DNA of 64,000 nt from Prevotella sp. E13-27. Its GTDB lineage: Bacteria > Bacteroidota > Bacteroidia > Bacteroidales > Bacteroidaceae. The notes under the pieces were generated by a model, which was not told where the DNA came from, ran no database searches, and saw only the letters and a program-made list of their open reading frames with translations. How positions within the stretch are numbered: position 1 is the first letter of the stretch; each line of letters opens with the position of its first letter. The translations under genes and the position numbers were made by a program. The stretch spans positions 868,001 through 932,000 of the forward strand of contig NZ_JALPSC010000001.1 of the NCBI RefSeq assembly GCF_023217965.1, read 5' to 3'. This document shows positions 1 to 8,768 of this stretch, in pieces.

Positions 1-995
1 ATGTGTGAGATGCGTTTATGCTTTTGTCCACAGTAGGGCTTATTCGTTTCCACAAAGATGTTGTCTGTATTACATGTCGGACGTTCCGACAGTATATAGT
101 CCGCGATGGCATTGCCGATGACCGATAACAGTGGAATTCGTATTTCTGTTCCCGTCTTTTGTTGGACGAACCGAATCTCCTCCTTATCTACATCCACGTC
201 TTCGAATCTTAAATTGCTGATGTCACTCGCCCTCATTCCCATATAGAATGCCAGCATACCAATAGCCCTTTCCTTATAGGTCAGTGGCGTTTCTTCGCCG
301 TTAAGACTTGCTGCTAAAATGTTGCACTCTTCCTTTGTAATGTAGTCAAACAGCTTTCTTTTGTGGGGGAATTCCGGAATCTTTGCCAAGAGCCTATGAC
401 ACTCACCATTCGGATACATTGCTTGACAAATTGTCAATACCCGCATAACATGTCGGCTCACATGATAGCTGTTATGTCTTCCATACCTATCTCCAAAAAC
501 GGTTCGCACCATATATTCCGAAATTTCGTCCAAATCCTTCGCTCCCAAACGCTGGATATCCAGCAACAGAGATGCCATGCAGCCAGCCATTGTTTGGATA
601 CTACCTTCTTTGATTCGTCCTTCCTCTCGCTCCTTCTTGACGTATCTGTCTATCAACAATTTGAATTCAGGAGAAAGTTTGTCATAAGCTTTGGGGGATA
701 AAGTAAACATACAGAGTTTACCCGTGTCAGGAAAGAAAATACCCTCTTCTTCAAAAGCCTTGAAATGACCAATTAAACGACGGTAGTCACGAATAGAATC
801 TTTCTTGTAAGGACGTCGGGCCATCAATGCAGAATAGGCCTTCTCATAGGTATTCAAACTCTTGTCATTTTCGACGATATCAAATAAACTCTTGGCTACA
901 TACTGATACTTCCCTATATAACCATCACCATAATTCCTTGCCCTTAGCTTTTCATAGAAAGTGGGAAGGAGAATTTTCAATTTTTCTATATCCAT
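1..995 (-). CDS. Tyrosine recombinase / integrase (C-terminus beyond left edge)
   Basis: My reading of the minus strand gives one open frame from ATG at 995 to the window edge, about 331 residues. An N-terminal SAM-like core-binding region is followed by a catalytic domain. The Box I arginine lies in GMRASDISNLRFEDVD and the beta-hairpin lysine in QQKTGTEIRIPLL; the HxxR and tyrosine motifs should lie past position 1. Family members catalyse site-specific strand exchange and integrate mobile elements. It is the last leftward gene after the defence-like cluster and would normally sit near an island end, which fits the disrupted comM gene at 19.85 kb. The frame is unbroken in the part seen. Family call is secure; the substrate site is unknown. 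Confidence 0.9.
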   Translation of the reverse strand, partial: MDIEKLKILLPTFYEKLRARNYGDGYIGKYQYVAKSLFDIVENDKSLNTYEKAYSALMARRPYKKDSIRDYRRLIGHFKAFEEEGIFFPDTGKLCMFTLSPKAYDKLSPEFKLLIDRYVKKEREEGRIKEGSIQTMAGCMASLLLDIQRLGAKDLDEISEYMVRTVFGDRYGRHNSYHVSRHVMRVLTICQAMYPNGECHRLLAKIPEFPHKRKLFDYITKEECNILAASLNGEETPLTYKERAIGMLAFYMGMRASDISNLRFEDVDVDKEEIRFVQQKTGTEIRIPLLSVIGNAIADYILSERPTCNTDNIFVETNKPYCGQKHKRISH

Positions 996-1082
996 AATCT
1001 TCTAAAATAAAGTGGTTAATATATAAACGCTTAACTAACTTTATTAGCATAAGGATTAGAAGAATAATGAAATCAAGATTGT

Positions 1083-1165
1083 TTATTCCGAATAGATTTC
1101 GTAGAAGTTTGCTATCTACAACACAGTAAATACTCAAATTCAGAATAACGAATTATTCGGAATAA
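1083..1165. repeat. 12-bp perfect inverted repeat upstream of the integrase
   Basis: TTATTCCGAATA at 1083-1094 is the exact reverse complement of TATTCGGAATAA at 1154-1165, and GAATAACGAATTATTC at 1143-1158 is a further palindrome overlapping the second arm. They lie in the 204-bp gap between the DUF3883 gene and the integrase start, so they may be operator or recombinase-binding sites. I see no other gene in this gap. Confidence 0.5.
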
Positions 1166-1199
1166 CAATTATCACAGTCAATGATGCCGTACATAAGTA

Positions 1200-2420
1200 T
1201 TATTCCTTTAGAGATACTTTATAGCTTACAGGTTTTCCGTTCAACTCTTTAAGGCTACCATGAATCATTAGTAAATCTGCTTGCCTAGTAGCACTCTTGA
1301 AATTGTAAATCCTGTAAACGTAGTAATGTTCCTTGTTAAGTTCACTGTAGAATAGTTCATTGGAAGTGAAGTAGAAAGGCTGACCAACACCTCCAGTCGT
1401 AGTTTTTACCTCAATATATCTTGGGGTAATGCCATCATCCTCTACAGATTCTATGTCATAACCCTTCCCGTCACCTTCTTCTATTGAAGTGTGAATGACA
1501 GAGTGTGAGATACCAAGTTTGCTCAATCGCTCTTTCTCATAGATTACAGCCCATTCTTCACCTAATAGCCCAATGCCTCTGAATATTTCATCCTTCTTGG
1601 CATAGTCAACACCTTTAACTGCCTTGAACTCCCCAGAGAAACTTTCATTAACATGGGAGAACTGAGAAGCTTCTATCACTTTGGGACTGCTACTGGCAAT
1701 AGGTTTCTTCTTATCTGACTTGGTGTAGGTGTTGTTATTAAAGTATCTGGCTACAGCATAGATGAAATCCTGAGTTAAAAGGTTATAGTTCTCGTCAGTA
1801 TAGCTATGCGAAAGCATCCATTTATTGTATTCTGCAATAAACTCTTTTTCCTTCAGAAGTTCTTTCTTGACTTCTTCGCAGAGACTATAGAACTCAATAA
1901 ATCGATCAACCTTGCCCGTCTCTTTACGCTTATACTCCACCATGCTTGCAAATGTCTGGAATATGCTGAACTTGTATATATAATGCGCCTTGGGGTAGTG
2001 CAGAGCCAAATAAACAGAGACGGCATGAATATCCTGAAAAGATTGTAAATTATCGCGCCCTTTCCAATCGCTATGACCCTCGTCTGCCATTGTCTTTACC
2101 AACTTGTCAAAGCCAGACATATAAGCAATCGCTCTTTCTTTTAGGGGTATAGTTTCATCGAAGAGGTTTGTCAGCAACTTGTCTGTAACATCTTGTTTCT
2201 CTTTGGAAACTTCAATCAGCATACCCAAAGGATAGTATGTTTGTGAATCGAGAAGATTAACATGCTTAGATAGACCTTGAATGGTGCGTGAAGTGATTGA
2301 CCCCTCGACATGGAATGTGTTTTGGAAATGCTTTATAGCTTCCCATTTATAATCTTCGAGATTGTTTATATAATCCCAATTGGATATATAGGCGTTAATA
2401 TATGGCTTTAGGTCTTTCAT
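1200..2420 (-). CDS. DUF3883 (NOV C-terminal-like, PD-(D/E)XK fold) protein
   Basis: 406-residue protein. The C-terminal third (about residues 290-390) matches the DUF3883 pattern: GEEWAVIYEKERL, then GYDIES, then RYIEVKTT, where the D and the ExK form a restriction-nuclease-like active site (residues about 320-338). The N-terminal ~250 residues are alpha-helical and I do not recognise them. DUF3883 domains are common in restriction and other phage-defence proteins, usually beside helicases and methylases. Its start is 10 bp below the stop of the lipoprotein gene, so it closes the long leftward operon. DNA cleavage or binding is inferred from the motif; the start ATG at 2420 fits the spacing. 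Confidence 0.75.
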   Translation of the reverse strand: MKDLKPYINAYISNWDYINNLEDYKWEAIKHFQNTFHVEGSITSRTIQGLSKHVNLLDSQTYYPLGMLIEVSKEKQDVTDKLLTNLFDETIPLKERAIAYMSGFDKLVKTMADEGHSDWKGRDNLQSFQDIHAVSVYLALHYPKAHYIYKFSIFQTFASMVEYKRKETGKVDRFIEFYSLCEEVKKELLKEKEFIAEYNKWMLSHSYTDENYNLLTQDFIYAVARYFNNNTYTKSDKKKPIASSSPKVIEASQFSHVNESFSGEFKAVKGVDYAKKDEIFRGIGLLGEEWAVIYEKERLSKLGISHSVIHTSIEEGDGKGYDIESVEDDGITPRYIEVKTTTGGVGQPFYFTSNELFYSELNKEHYYVYRIYNFKSATRQADLLMIHGSLKELNGKPVSYKVSLKE

Positions 2421-2430
2421 CTTTATCTGT

Positions 2431-2733
2431 TTAGAAATGAATCGTTGTTGTACCTGCCCACGTCGTATCAGCTGTTATTGTTATACGCAGCGATGCAGAC
2501 TTTATATTGGCTTGAATCTTGGGATATAGGGAGTGTTCCTTTGATTCGGGGTACTCTGTAGTGTAGTCATTAACCTTTACGGAAAACAACTTGACACTAT
2601 CAATTGTCACTTTTGGAAGTCCACAGGATTCATTATAGAAACCCTCCATTTCTGGGTAGCCTTCACCAATCACATCTTTCTCACAGCCTATAACCATGAG
2701 GCAAGCGGCAAACAATAACAGCAACTTCTTCAT
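2431..2733 (-). CDS. Small lipoprotein of unknown function
   Basis: 100 residues starting with a lysine pair, a hydrophobic segment and a lipobox ending in VIGC at residue 17, so the mature protein should be lipid-anchored at the cell envelope. The rest is a short beta-rich region with no family that I recognise. Its ATG overlaps the umuD stop (ATGA at 2730-2733), which suggests translational coupling. A secreted lipoprotein is out of place in an otherwise nuclease-rich operon; it could be passenger cargo or an envelope component of the system. Confidence 0.7.
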   Translation of the reverse strand: MKKLLLLFAACLMVIGCEKDVIGEGYPEMEGFYNESCGLPKVTIDSVKLFSVKVNDYTTEYPESKEHSLYPKIQANIKSASLRITITADTTWAGTTTIHF

Positions 2734-3167
2734 ACTTTTTCAAATGTTCTAATCAAGTGAATAACAGTACCCCATACTTGAAATTCGTTTGGATCATCGA
2801 CACGGAATACAGGGTAATCGTCATTGGCTGGACGCAATTCAATATAGCCGTCATTCTTGTGTGTCAGATCCAGGAACTTCATTGTAAAACCGCCATCCCA
2901 CCATGCAACCACGATTGAACCGTCATGTGGCTCTACAGCTCTGTCGATGATGACCCTATCGCCATCAAACAGTCCTGCGTCTTTCATACTGTCACCCTCT
3001 ACGTCACCATAGAACGATGCTTCGGGATGCCTGATGTAGTCACGGTTAAAATCAAGCGTCTCATGCCTGTAATCGTCAGCAGGAGAAGGAAAGCCTGCCG
3101 CAACTCCAGCATGTTCAAGTTCAAGTTTGGTGTCGAATACACCTCGTACTATCTTGATATTTCCCAT
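2730..3167 (-). CDS. umuD: UmuD-like S24 self-cleaving protein
   Basis: 145 residues, close to the usual length of UmuD. Features match the classical protein position for position: cleavage site A24-G25 before FPSPADDY, nucleophile S60 in VEGDSM and general base K97 in FTMKFL. In the known family, RecA filaments trigger self-cleavage and UmuD' then joins UmuC as DNA polymerase V. No umuC follows: the next gene is a lipoprotein. It starts 11 bp after the double-nuclease gene. Without a polymerase partner it may work as a damage-sensing switch for the operon; that role is inference. Confidence 0.88.
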   Translation of the reverse strand: MGNIKIVRGVFDTKLELEHAGVAAGFPSPADDYRHETLDFNRDYIRHPEASFYGDVEGDSMKDAGLFDGDRVIIDRAVEPHDGSIVVAWWDGGFTMKFLDLTHKNDGYIELRPANDDYPVFRVDDPNEFQVWGTVIHLIRTFEKV

Positions 3168-3178
3168 ATCACGTCTTT

Positions 3179-5161
3179 TTAATATCCGTATCTCAAATTT
3201 AGATACTGAACCAGTTTTGCATATCGTCCAGATTCATCTATCAGTTTAACAATATTCTTTGGCTCTATCCATTTGTATTTGCTCTGATCCAAAATCAAAT
3301 TACGCCACGTTTCTTCTAATCCCATTTCCGAATATCTGTATCTACGATGGAGCAATGTCGCATTTTCCTTTGGCATTACATGAACGTGAACAAAATCATC
3401 TGCTTTGATTGGCTCAACAGATTTATGAGCTATAATTTGTTCTGCCCAAAGTGTCTGCCGCATCAACTGATAGAAGGGTTCTACGAAATACACGGTGTTT
3501 AGATAGCCACCAGATATTGCCTGCAACTGATTCGAGGCATTGATTAAATCTGTATATCTGCGTAGTCGCTCCTTGCCACTTCCCTCTGTGCCTGATTTGT
3601 CTATATTATATTCATTGCCTTCAGTATATTTCCATTCTATCGGAATCAGGATTTTATCACCTCCATTTATTCGGGCTATGATGACTGCATCAACCGATGT
3701 GCAGTTGGCTCCACGCTTAACGTATTTCTCATTCAGATAATCCTTGCTGCTTGTCACTTCAAATGCAATATAAGGACGAGATTTGTCACACTCGACAGGC
3801 TCTACATCTTCTACTTCATGGCCTACGAGCATTTGGGCTAATTTAAGAACCAAATCCCGATCGTATCTAATAGCAAACAGATGATTCAAACATGCTACTT
3901 GTGATGACAATATATGATTGGGAATACCGTTACTGCCCCAAAATACTATTTGTTCGTTTTTGAAATAATCAATACAATCATCTACAATATCTTCAAATAT
4001 ATTATTGCGAGAATCTAACAAGCAAAACTCCCATGTCTTATTCAAAAATTCTCCACCGCCACAATCACCATGAAACAAGGTTGTATTCTTCATCAATTCT
4101 AACTGGCGCACCTGCTCTTTCTTTTTGTAATTGCTTGATGTCCTTTCCGTAGAATTGTTTGAATACTTTGGCATTGATGTGTGCTGTTCTCTACTTGGCA
4201 AATCATACATTGCATCATTTATGATGTCAATTTTAGAAATGTCTTTCAAATCCTCTATGGTTTTAGGAGAGAACAGGAACTTCACATAAACCTTACCGTT
4301 ATTAGGGTCTGTAACATCACCGAAAACGGATTCTACGGTTTTGCATGAAACCCTTGGGCTGTTCCAACGGGTAGCATCGTCAAACATATACCCTCCAACT
4401 GTTTGTTTTGGAGTACAAAGAGTATCGTAAGCATTATTATCAAGGGTAATAATATAGAACTCAGGTTTACTGGCCATCTGATCCATTCTCACATGCTTCA
4501 ATTCTTCGGGAAAATCAGGATCCAGGTCACTGAGATTATTTAATATGGCCTTAGTTTCTCTCTTGAAGATTTCAAAGTAATTATATTTTCCAAACAAGTA
4601 AAAGTCCTCAATGTGTTTCCTTATACCACTATCTCCACCTACAGCTTTTCGACCATACTTTAGTTCAATAATGGCAATACGATATGGACTTTTCTTTGTA
4701 ATCGCTATTATGTCGAACCTGGCATTAAAATCTAAATGCTCTACATCCGCAGGTCTGCGCCATTCTACATCGGTGCAATACCATTCAGATTCTACATTCC
4801 TATTATTCTTTATGAACAAGGCAGACTGCGATTTTTTCTCTTCGTTGCTTTTCTTATCGCTATTGGCCTTTATTGTATCATAACAGCCGATAATCTTTTT
4901 TCTAATCTCATCCTCAGAACATAGGGTAAGCATCGGCGAATTGCTAATACCAGTGAAATAGTATTCATTTATTTCACACCTAATCATGTTTCCCTGAGTG
5001 TAGGAAACCTTTGCTATGCTGATATTATTATAGTAGATGTTTATGTATTCATTCCTGATGGCAATGAACAACTCATTTCTATGCTGCAAATACAGTTCTT
5101 TGTATAAACAGCTTTCCTTGAACTTATCGACGAAACTGATTCCTCTGATTGACTTCTTCAT
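3179..5161 (-). CDS. Protein with two PD-(D/E)XK nuclease-like regions
   Basis: 660 residues from ATG at 5161; the frame opens earlier at a TTG (5221), but that would overlap the upstream gene by 50 bp, whereas 5161 leaves a 10-bp gap. Two restriction-nuclease-like cores are visible. The first (about residues 145-175) has ARFDIIAITKK then AIIELKYG. The second (about 490-520) has SVDAVIIARI then IPIEWKYTE. The second resembles the putative restriction enzymes annotated as the PGN_0703 family; that family name is from memory. The protein sits between the ExoVII-like and umuD genes in the operon. A nuclease role in defence is inferred from the motifs and neighbours. Confidence 0.7.
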   Translation of the reverse strand: MKKSIRGISFVDKFKESCLYKELYLQHRNELFIAIRNEYINIYYNNISIAKVSYTQGNMIRCEINEYYFTGISNSPMLTLCSEDEIRKKIIGCYDTIKANSDKKSNEEKKSQSALFIKNNRNVESEWYCTDVEWRRPADVEHLDFNARFDIIAITKKSPYRIAIIELKYGRKAVGGDSGIRKHIEDFYLFGKYNYFEIFKRETKAILNNLSDLDPDFPEELKHVRMDQMASKPEFYIITLDNNAYDTLCTPKQTVGGYMFDDATRWNSPRVSCKTVESVFGDVTDPNNGKVYVKFLFSPKTIEDLKDISKIDIINDAMYDLPSREQHTSMPKYSNNSTERTSSNYKKKEQVRQLELMKNTTLFHGDCGGGEFLNKTWEFCLLDSRNNIFEDIVDDCIDYFKNEQIVFWGSNGIPNHILSSQVACLNHLFAIRYDRDLVLKLAQMLVGHEVEDVEPVECDKSRPYIAFEVTSSKDYLNEKYVKRGANCTSVDAVIIARINGGDKILIPIEWKYTEGNEYNIDKSGTEGSGKERLRRYTDLINASNQLQAISGGYLNTVYFVEPFYQLMRQTLWAEQIIAHKSVEPIKADDFVHVHVMPKENATLLHRRYRYSEMGLEETWRNLILDQSKYKWIEPKNIVKLIDESGRYAKLVQYLNLRYGY

Positions 5162-5171
5162 AGGCAGTTGC

Positions 5172-6680
5172 TTATTTGAATAATAAAACAGCGAAGAAAG
5201 CGATTGCAGCAATAATTGCAATTATTTTCCAAAGGGTACTACCACTATTGGATAGTGCCTCAGATAGTTGCTTCTCCAGTTGACGTGCTTTGTCTTTGGC
5301 TTCATTCAAATCTTTGTTAGCCTGAGTATTCTGTGCTGTCAGCTTCTCCATCGACTTTTGAAGTTGACCGTTGGTTTCCTGCATCTTTTTCAGGCTCTCG
5401 TTGAACTCTTTTGACTGTTTTGTGCTGGCATCATTCTGTGCCTTCAGTTGAGCCTGGAGTTTACCTAACTGCTCAGAATGGGTCTTTGTCAGTTCCCCAA
5501 GTTTCTTTTGTAACTCTTCATTCTGCTTGTTACTTTTCTCCAGTTGCTCCTTATGCTGTTTCTGTATAGCTTCTACTTGCTCATTATGCTTCTTTGTGGC
5601 CTCATTCTGTGCTTTGGTTAGTGCCTGGACTTGCTCATTATGTTTTTTTGTTGCTTCTTCTTGGGCTTTAGTCATTGCTTGCACTTGTTCCAAATGCTTT
5701 TTATTGGCATCCTCTTGGGTCTTTGTGAGTTTTGCTAATTTCTCCTGTAGTTCTTTGTTCTGCTTTTGACCAGCCTCCAGTTGTTCCTTAAACTGCTTCT
5801 TAATCTGCTCAGTAATGGCGGCACGAGATTTGGTTTTCTTCTCCGATACTATTTCCACCATTTCAGAGAAATATTGTCCTAATCCCTGTGGAGTTGCAGT
5901 CCATTTGTCTGCAACCTGACGTAAGAATATCTTTTCGTCCTTATGACCTACACCAGAGATAAATGGTGTTTTCAGCCCTACAACAGTCTCAATGACCTCT
6001 GGTTTGTCAACATCAGTAGTTGAGTCAATACCACCACCCCGAACCATAGCTATAGCATGATAGCCTAACTGATCCAGTTGTTTTAGCTTCGTGCAAAGAA
6101 GCTTTGTCTGGGTAAATACTACCCTGTCCTCAATTAAGTCAAGTGCTACCCTCGCCGCCTTGATACCATCTTCAAAGTCCTTCAGAGTGATGGATGTCGC
6201 TGCTATCAGGAGGGCAATTTTGGGTCTTGTCTCATTGAATAAGAGAGATTCGAGGATGCTATCAACGTTCTTAAATCCATCGGACACTTTACGTTGACGG
6301 TATTCGATGCGTTTTACCTCGTTCTCGTCGATGACCTGCTCCTTAACAATTTCTACACGAGACACATTTAACTCCAGTTTAATCTCGCTTTTAGGAGTTA
6401 TCTTACGTCCCAGGGTGCCAAGAATCTCGACCAAATTGCCTGGAGTAAGTTCTTTCCGTTGGGCATCACTTATCCTAATAGGTAATTCTGAGGATGACTT
6501 TTCATCACGCAAAGTATCATAATAATAGCCTTGGTATGATGTGCCATTGCCTACCAAATAAAGTCCTCGAATACACACGATTTTGCCACTCGCCTGATTA
6601 TTCTGGTGAGCTAAAATGTCATTGAAGATACCTATAATCTCCGATGGCGTATATTGTTGAACTGTTATATTTGCTGGCAT
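5172..6680 (-). CDS. Exonuclease VII large-subunit-like protein with coiled coil and membrane anchor
   Basis: 502 residues. An N-terminal OB-fold region (about 1-115) precedes a core matching XseA: D168 in LKDF, R214 in VRGGG, and H246 in SGVGHKDEK, the equivalents of the known catalytic Asp, Arg and His; the second aspartate position is shifted or Glu (D248/E249). Residues about 285-475 are a Lys/Gln/Glu-rich coiled coil with a repeated 15-16-residue unit, followed by one membrane span at 481-500. Housekeeping ExoVII is soluble and needs many XseB subunits; no xseB is here. This variant is predicted to be a membrane-tethered nuclease. Family is clear, role in the operon unknown. Confidence 0.8.
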   Translation of the reverse strand: MPANITVQQYTPSEIIGIFNDILAHQNNQASGKIVCIRGLYLVGNGTSYQGYYYDTLRDEKSSSELPIRISDAQRKELTPGNLVEILGTLGRKITPKSEIKLELNVSRVEIVKEQVIDENEVKRIEYRQRKVSDGFKNVDSILESLLFNETRPKIALLIAATSITLKDFEDGIKAARVALDLIEDRVVFTQTKLLCTKLKQLDQLGYHAIAMVRGGGIDSTTDVDKPEVIETVVGLKTPFISGVGHKDEKIFLRQVADKWTATPQGLGQYFSEMVEIVSEKKTKSRAAITEQIKKQFKEQLEAGQKQNKELQEKLAKLTKTQEDANKKHLEQVQAMTKAQEEATKKHNEQVQALTKAQNEATKKHNEQVEAIQKQHKEQLEKSNKQNEELQKKLGELTKTHSEQLGKLQAQLKAQNDASTKQSKEFNESLKKMQETNGQLQKSMEKLTAQNTQANKDLNEAKDKARQLEKQLSEALSNSGSTLWKIIAIIAAIAFFAVLLFK

Positions 6681-6715
6681 TACAGTCTAAATTATAATTA
6701 ATGACGTTACAAATT

Positions 6716-8086
6716 CTATATTTGTAGACTTTCTTTTTCTCTTTGCTCTATTTTTCTGAGCCTTTCTATTTCTTCATTGCGAGTCTTTTCTACTTTTGCG
6801 AGTTCTGCTTTATGTAATTGTTCTATACGTTCTTTCTGTTTTCTTTCTTCGCTTAACACTTTTATCTCAGCATTACATTTCCTATCTATGTATGTTATTC
6901 GTATCTGCTCGAATTGTGAAGTTTTCGCATCAACTTCTCTTCCGAAAACACCATATTGAAATGCTATTTGACAGTTATTATAGTTCCATGCTTTAGAAAA
7001 AGGAGAATCAAAGTCTTTTATTTCTTTTCCATTTGGCACACCGTACTTAGTAACAAACAATGGGTATAAATCCTTTGAAATGTTTTTTTCAATTATTACT
7101 TCCAAAGAACCAATAATATCATCAATACTGCTGATAATACAATCACATTCATAGTTTATCCCATCTACGATTAACGTTTTCTGAACGAAGAAAGATTTAT
7201 AATTATCATATTCATCTGTTAGTTGCCAATTAGCAATATCGTGCTTTGCTATACCCTCTCCAATTCTAATGTCATTAAACGCTAAACTAATAGCAACATC
7301 CCTGTTTCTGTCTGCTCTTTCACTAAAAGGAATTATGATGGTTTTCAATTTCTTTAGCATCGCATACTCTTGGCAGGAAGCCGCAATCCATAAAAAAACT
7401 GTTATAATTGTAATTATAGTAACTATAACGCCCCCTTCATAGGTTCTTGGCCATGAGCTGAATAAGCTCATAAATTCGCCGAACATTGCAAATAATGGAT
7501 ATAAACAGAAAAAGGCAATGATATCAGATATGGCCATTCTGACCTGATGGCCTTTTTGAAAATGCTTAACCTTTGCGTCGAAATCATTTTTTATCCATTG
7601 GAAAGCAAAACTTGCTGTTTTTGAACTATAGTCAACCTTATCATAAAGAACCGTCCAACAGACAATATGTATCAAAGCGGTTAAAAGGCTACAAGCTATC
7701 ATCCACCACCCGTACATAAATAGAAAAAGACCCAATATTGGAGTCAATAATGCAATTAAGTATGCAATAGAGAAGTTCGTTTTGAATACAGGAATCCTTA
7801 TGCCTTGTTCAGATACGAGAAAATATCTATGATTAAACAAATTCGTCTCTACCGATGAATTGGAGGTGTTAATGATATAATAACTCCCAGTAGACATAGA
7901 TGGGCCTGATATTCTTTCACGGCTATAAATGCCTGTTCCGGGGATGCCAGTGTTTAAATAAGTTCCATTTGGACCAAATGTTACACTCGCTCCACGAACA
8001 CCGACTGTAGTGCTTATCCCACTCTTACTAAGATTTAATCTTATGCCAGGGAGTATTTTTATGCGTTTTCTAAATCTCCATCCCAT
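6716..8086 (-). CDS. DUF4236 membrane protein
   Basis: 456 residues. The first ~60 residues have the DUF4236 signature (MGWRFRKRIKI, then LNLSKSGISTTVG and GIPGTGIY). A central region holds about four hydrophobic spans (two near 105-145, two near 195-240), a cytoplasmic-type domain follows, and the last ~60 residues are a charged coiled coil. DUF4236 proteins are small unknown proteins, often beside phage or defence genes. It starts 1 bp after the Nudix stop and ends 35 bp before the ExoVII-like gene, giving two consecutive membrane proteins with coiled-coil tails. Function unknown. Confidence 0.75.
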   Translation of the reverse strand: MGWRFRKRIKILPGIRLNLSKSGISTTVGVRGASVTFGPNGTYLNTGIPGTGIYSRERISGPSMSTGSYYIINTSNSSVETNLFNHRYFLVSEQGIRIPVFKTNFSIAYLIALLTPILGLFLFMYGWWMIACSLLTALIHIVCWTVLYDKVDYSSKTASFAFQWIKNDFDAKVKHFQKGHQVRMAISDIIAFFCLYPLFAMFGEFMSLFSSWPRTYEGGVIVTIITIITVFLWIAASCQEYAMLKKLKTIIIPFSERADRNRDVAISLAFNDIRIGEGIAKHDIANWQLTDEYDNYKSFFVQKTLIVDGINYECDCIISSIDDIIGSLEVIIEKNISKDLYPLFVTKYGVPNGKEIKDFDSPFSKAWNYNNCQIAFQYGVFGREVDAKTSQFEQIRITYIDRKCNAEIKVLSEERKQKERIEQLHKAELAKVEKTRNEEIERLRKIEQREKESLQI

Positions 8087-8087
8087 A

Positions 8088-8522
8088 TCAATCTATATCA
8101 TTATAGCATTTAATAGCATCACTCATTATATCATCGTGATCAAAAGCCAACTTGGGTAGTGCATCAAGTGGGAACCATTGAGCTTTAGCAGCATCATCTT
8201 GGCCTTTTACCTCACATGGAGAGTCAATGACAGCCAGATAAGCAACTGTTACTGTGCGTCCTCTTGGGTCTCGATCAACCTTAGAGTAGGCTCCTATCTG
8301 TCGTAGCCCCTGGATCTTCATGCCAGTTTCTTCTTCCAGCTCACGAATAGCGCATTGTTCCGTAGTTTCATCCATATTCAGGAATCCTCCAGGAAAAGCC
8401 CAGCAACCTTTGAATGGGTCTGCACCTCGCTCTATTAGCAGTACCTTCGGACAGTCCTCTTTGGTGATGACCACACAATCTGCTGTAACTGCTGGTCTTG
8501 GATATTTATATGAATACGCCAT
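8088..8522 (-). CDS. Nudix hydrolase
   Basis: 144 residues with a complete Nudix box at residues 46-68: GFLNMDE, then REL at 60-62 and EETGM at 64-68, all metal-binding glutamates present. Length and the surrounding pattern resemble the ADP-ribose pyrophosphatase/NrtR-type group. Such enzymes hydrolyse nucleoside diphosphates linked to another group, such as ADP-ribose, NADH or modified nucleotides, in the cytosol. It lies 11 bp after the zinc-ribbon gene and almost abuts the DUF4236 gene. Within a defence-type operon it could make or remove a nucleotide signal, or clean up a modified nucleotide; the substrate cannot be read from sequence. Confidence 0.9.
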   Translation of the reverse strand: MAYSYKYPRPAVTADCVVITKEDCPKVLLIERGADPFKGCWAFPGGFLNMDETTEQCAIRELEEETGMKIQGLRQIGAYSKVDRDPRGRTVTVAYLAVIDSPCEVKGQDDAAKAQWFPLDALPKLAFDHDDIMSDAIKCYNDID

Positions 8523-8533
8523 AGTTCAAAAGA

Positions 8534-8764
8534 TTACCATCCGTTATCACCAAATCCGTCAGTGGGGAAGTCATCTGGGTCAGAAAAACCGTTCCAGCCG
8601 TCCCTTTTTGATTGGATTATTGGTACATTATCATTTATTACACTACCATATTTGCTAAAATAGGAATCACATTCGTGGCAATGGAATGTCTGTTTTCTAG
8701 AATTCCATAGCCCTATATCCGTCGAACCACATACGGGGCAAATCTTATTCTGATTATTATTCAT
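8534..8764 (-). CDS. Small zinc-ribbon protein
   Basis: 76 residues. A zinc ribbon is formed by CPVCG (C9, C12) and CHECDSYF (C29, C32), with a spacing typical of treble-clef or rubredoxin-like knuckles. The C-terminal half is rich in Asp, Gly and Trp. It begins 4 bp after the ASCH gene and ends 11 bp before the Nudix gene, so it is very likely co-translated with them. It may be a nucleic-acid-binding adaptor; no family name is recognised. Confidence 0.7.
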   Translation of the reverse strand: MNNNQNKICPVCGSTDIGLWNSRKQTFHCHECDSYFSKYGSVINDNVPIIQSKRDGWNGFSDPDDFPTDGFGDNGW

Positions 8765-8768
8765 AAGC

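Noticed and set aside
363..701. 112-codon plus-strand frame within the integrase
   Set aside because: The minus strand here is an unbroken integrase frame with catalytic motifs.
952..1137. 61-codon frame overlapping the integrase start
   Set aside because: Overlaps the integrase in another frame, is AT-rich and lies over the inverted repeats; no support as a gene.
5162..5221. Extended N-terminus of the double-nuclease protein from TTG
   Set aside because: It would overlap the ExoVII-like gene by 50 bp; ATG at 5161 gives a normal spacing.
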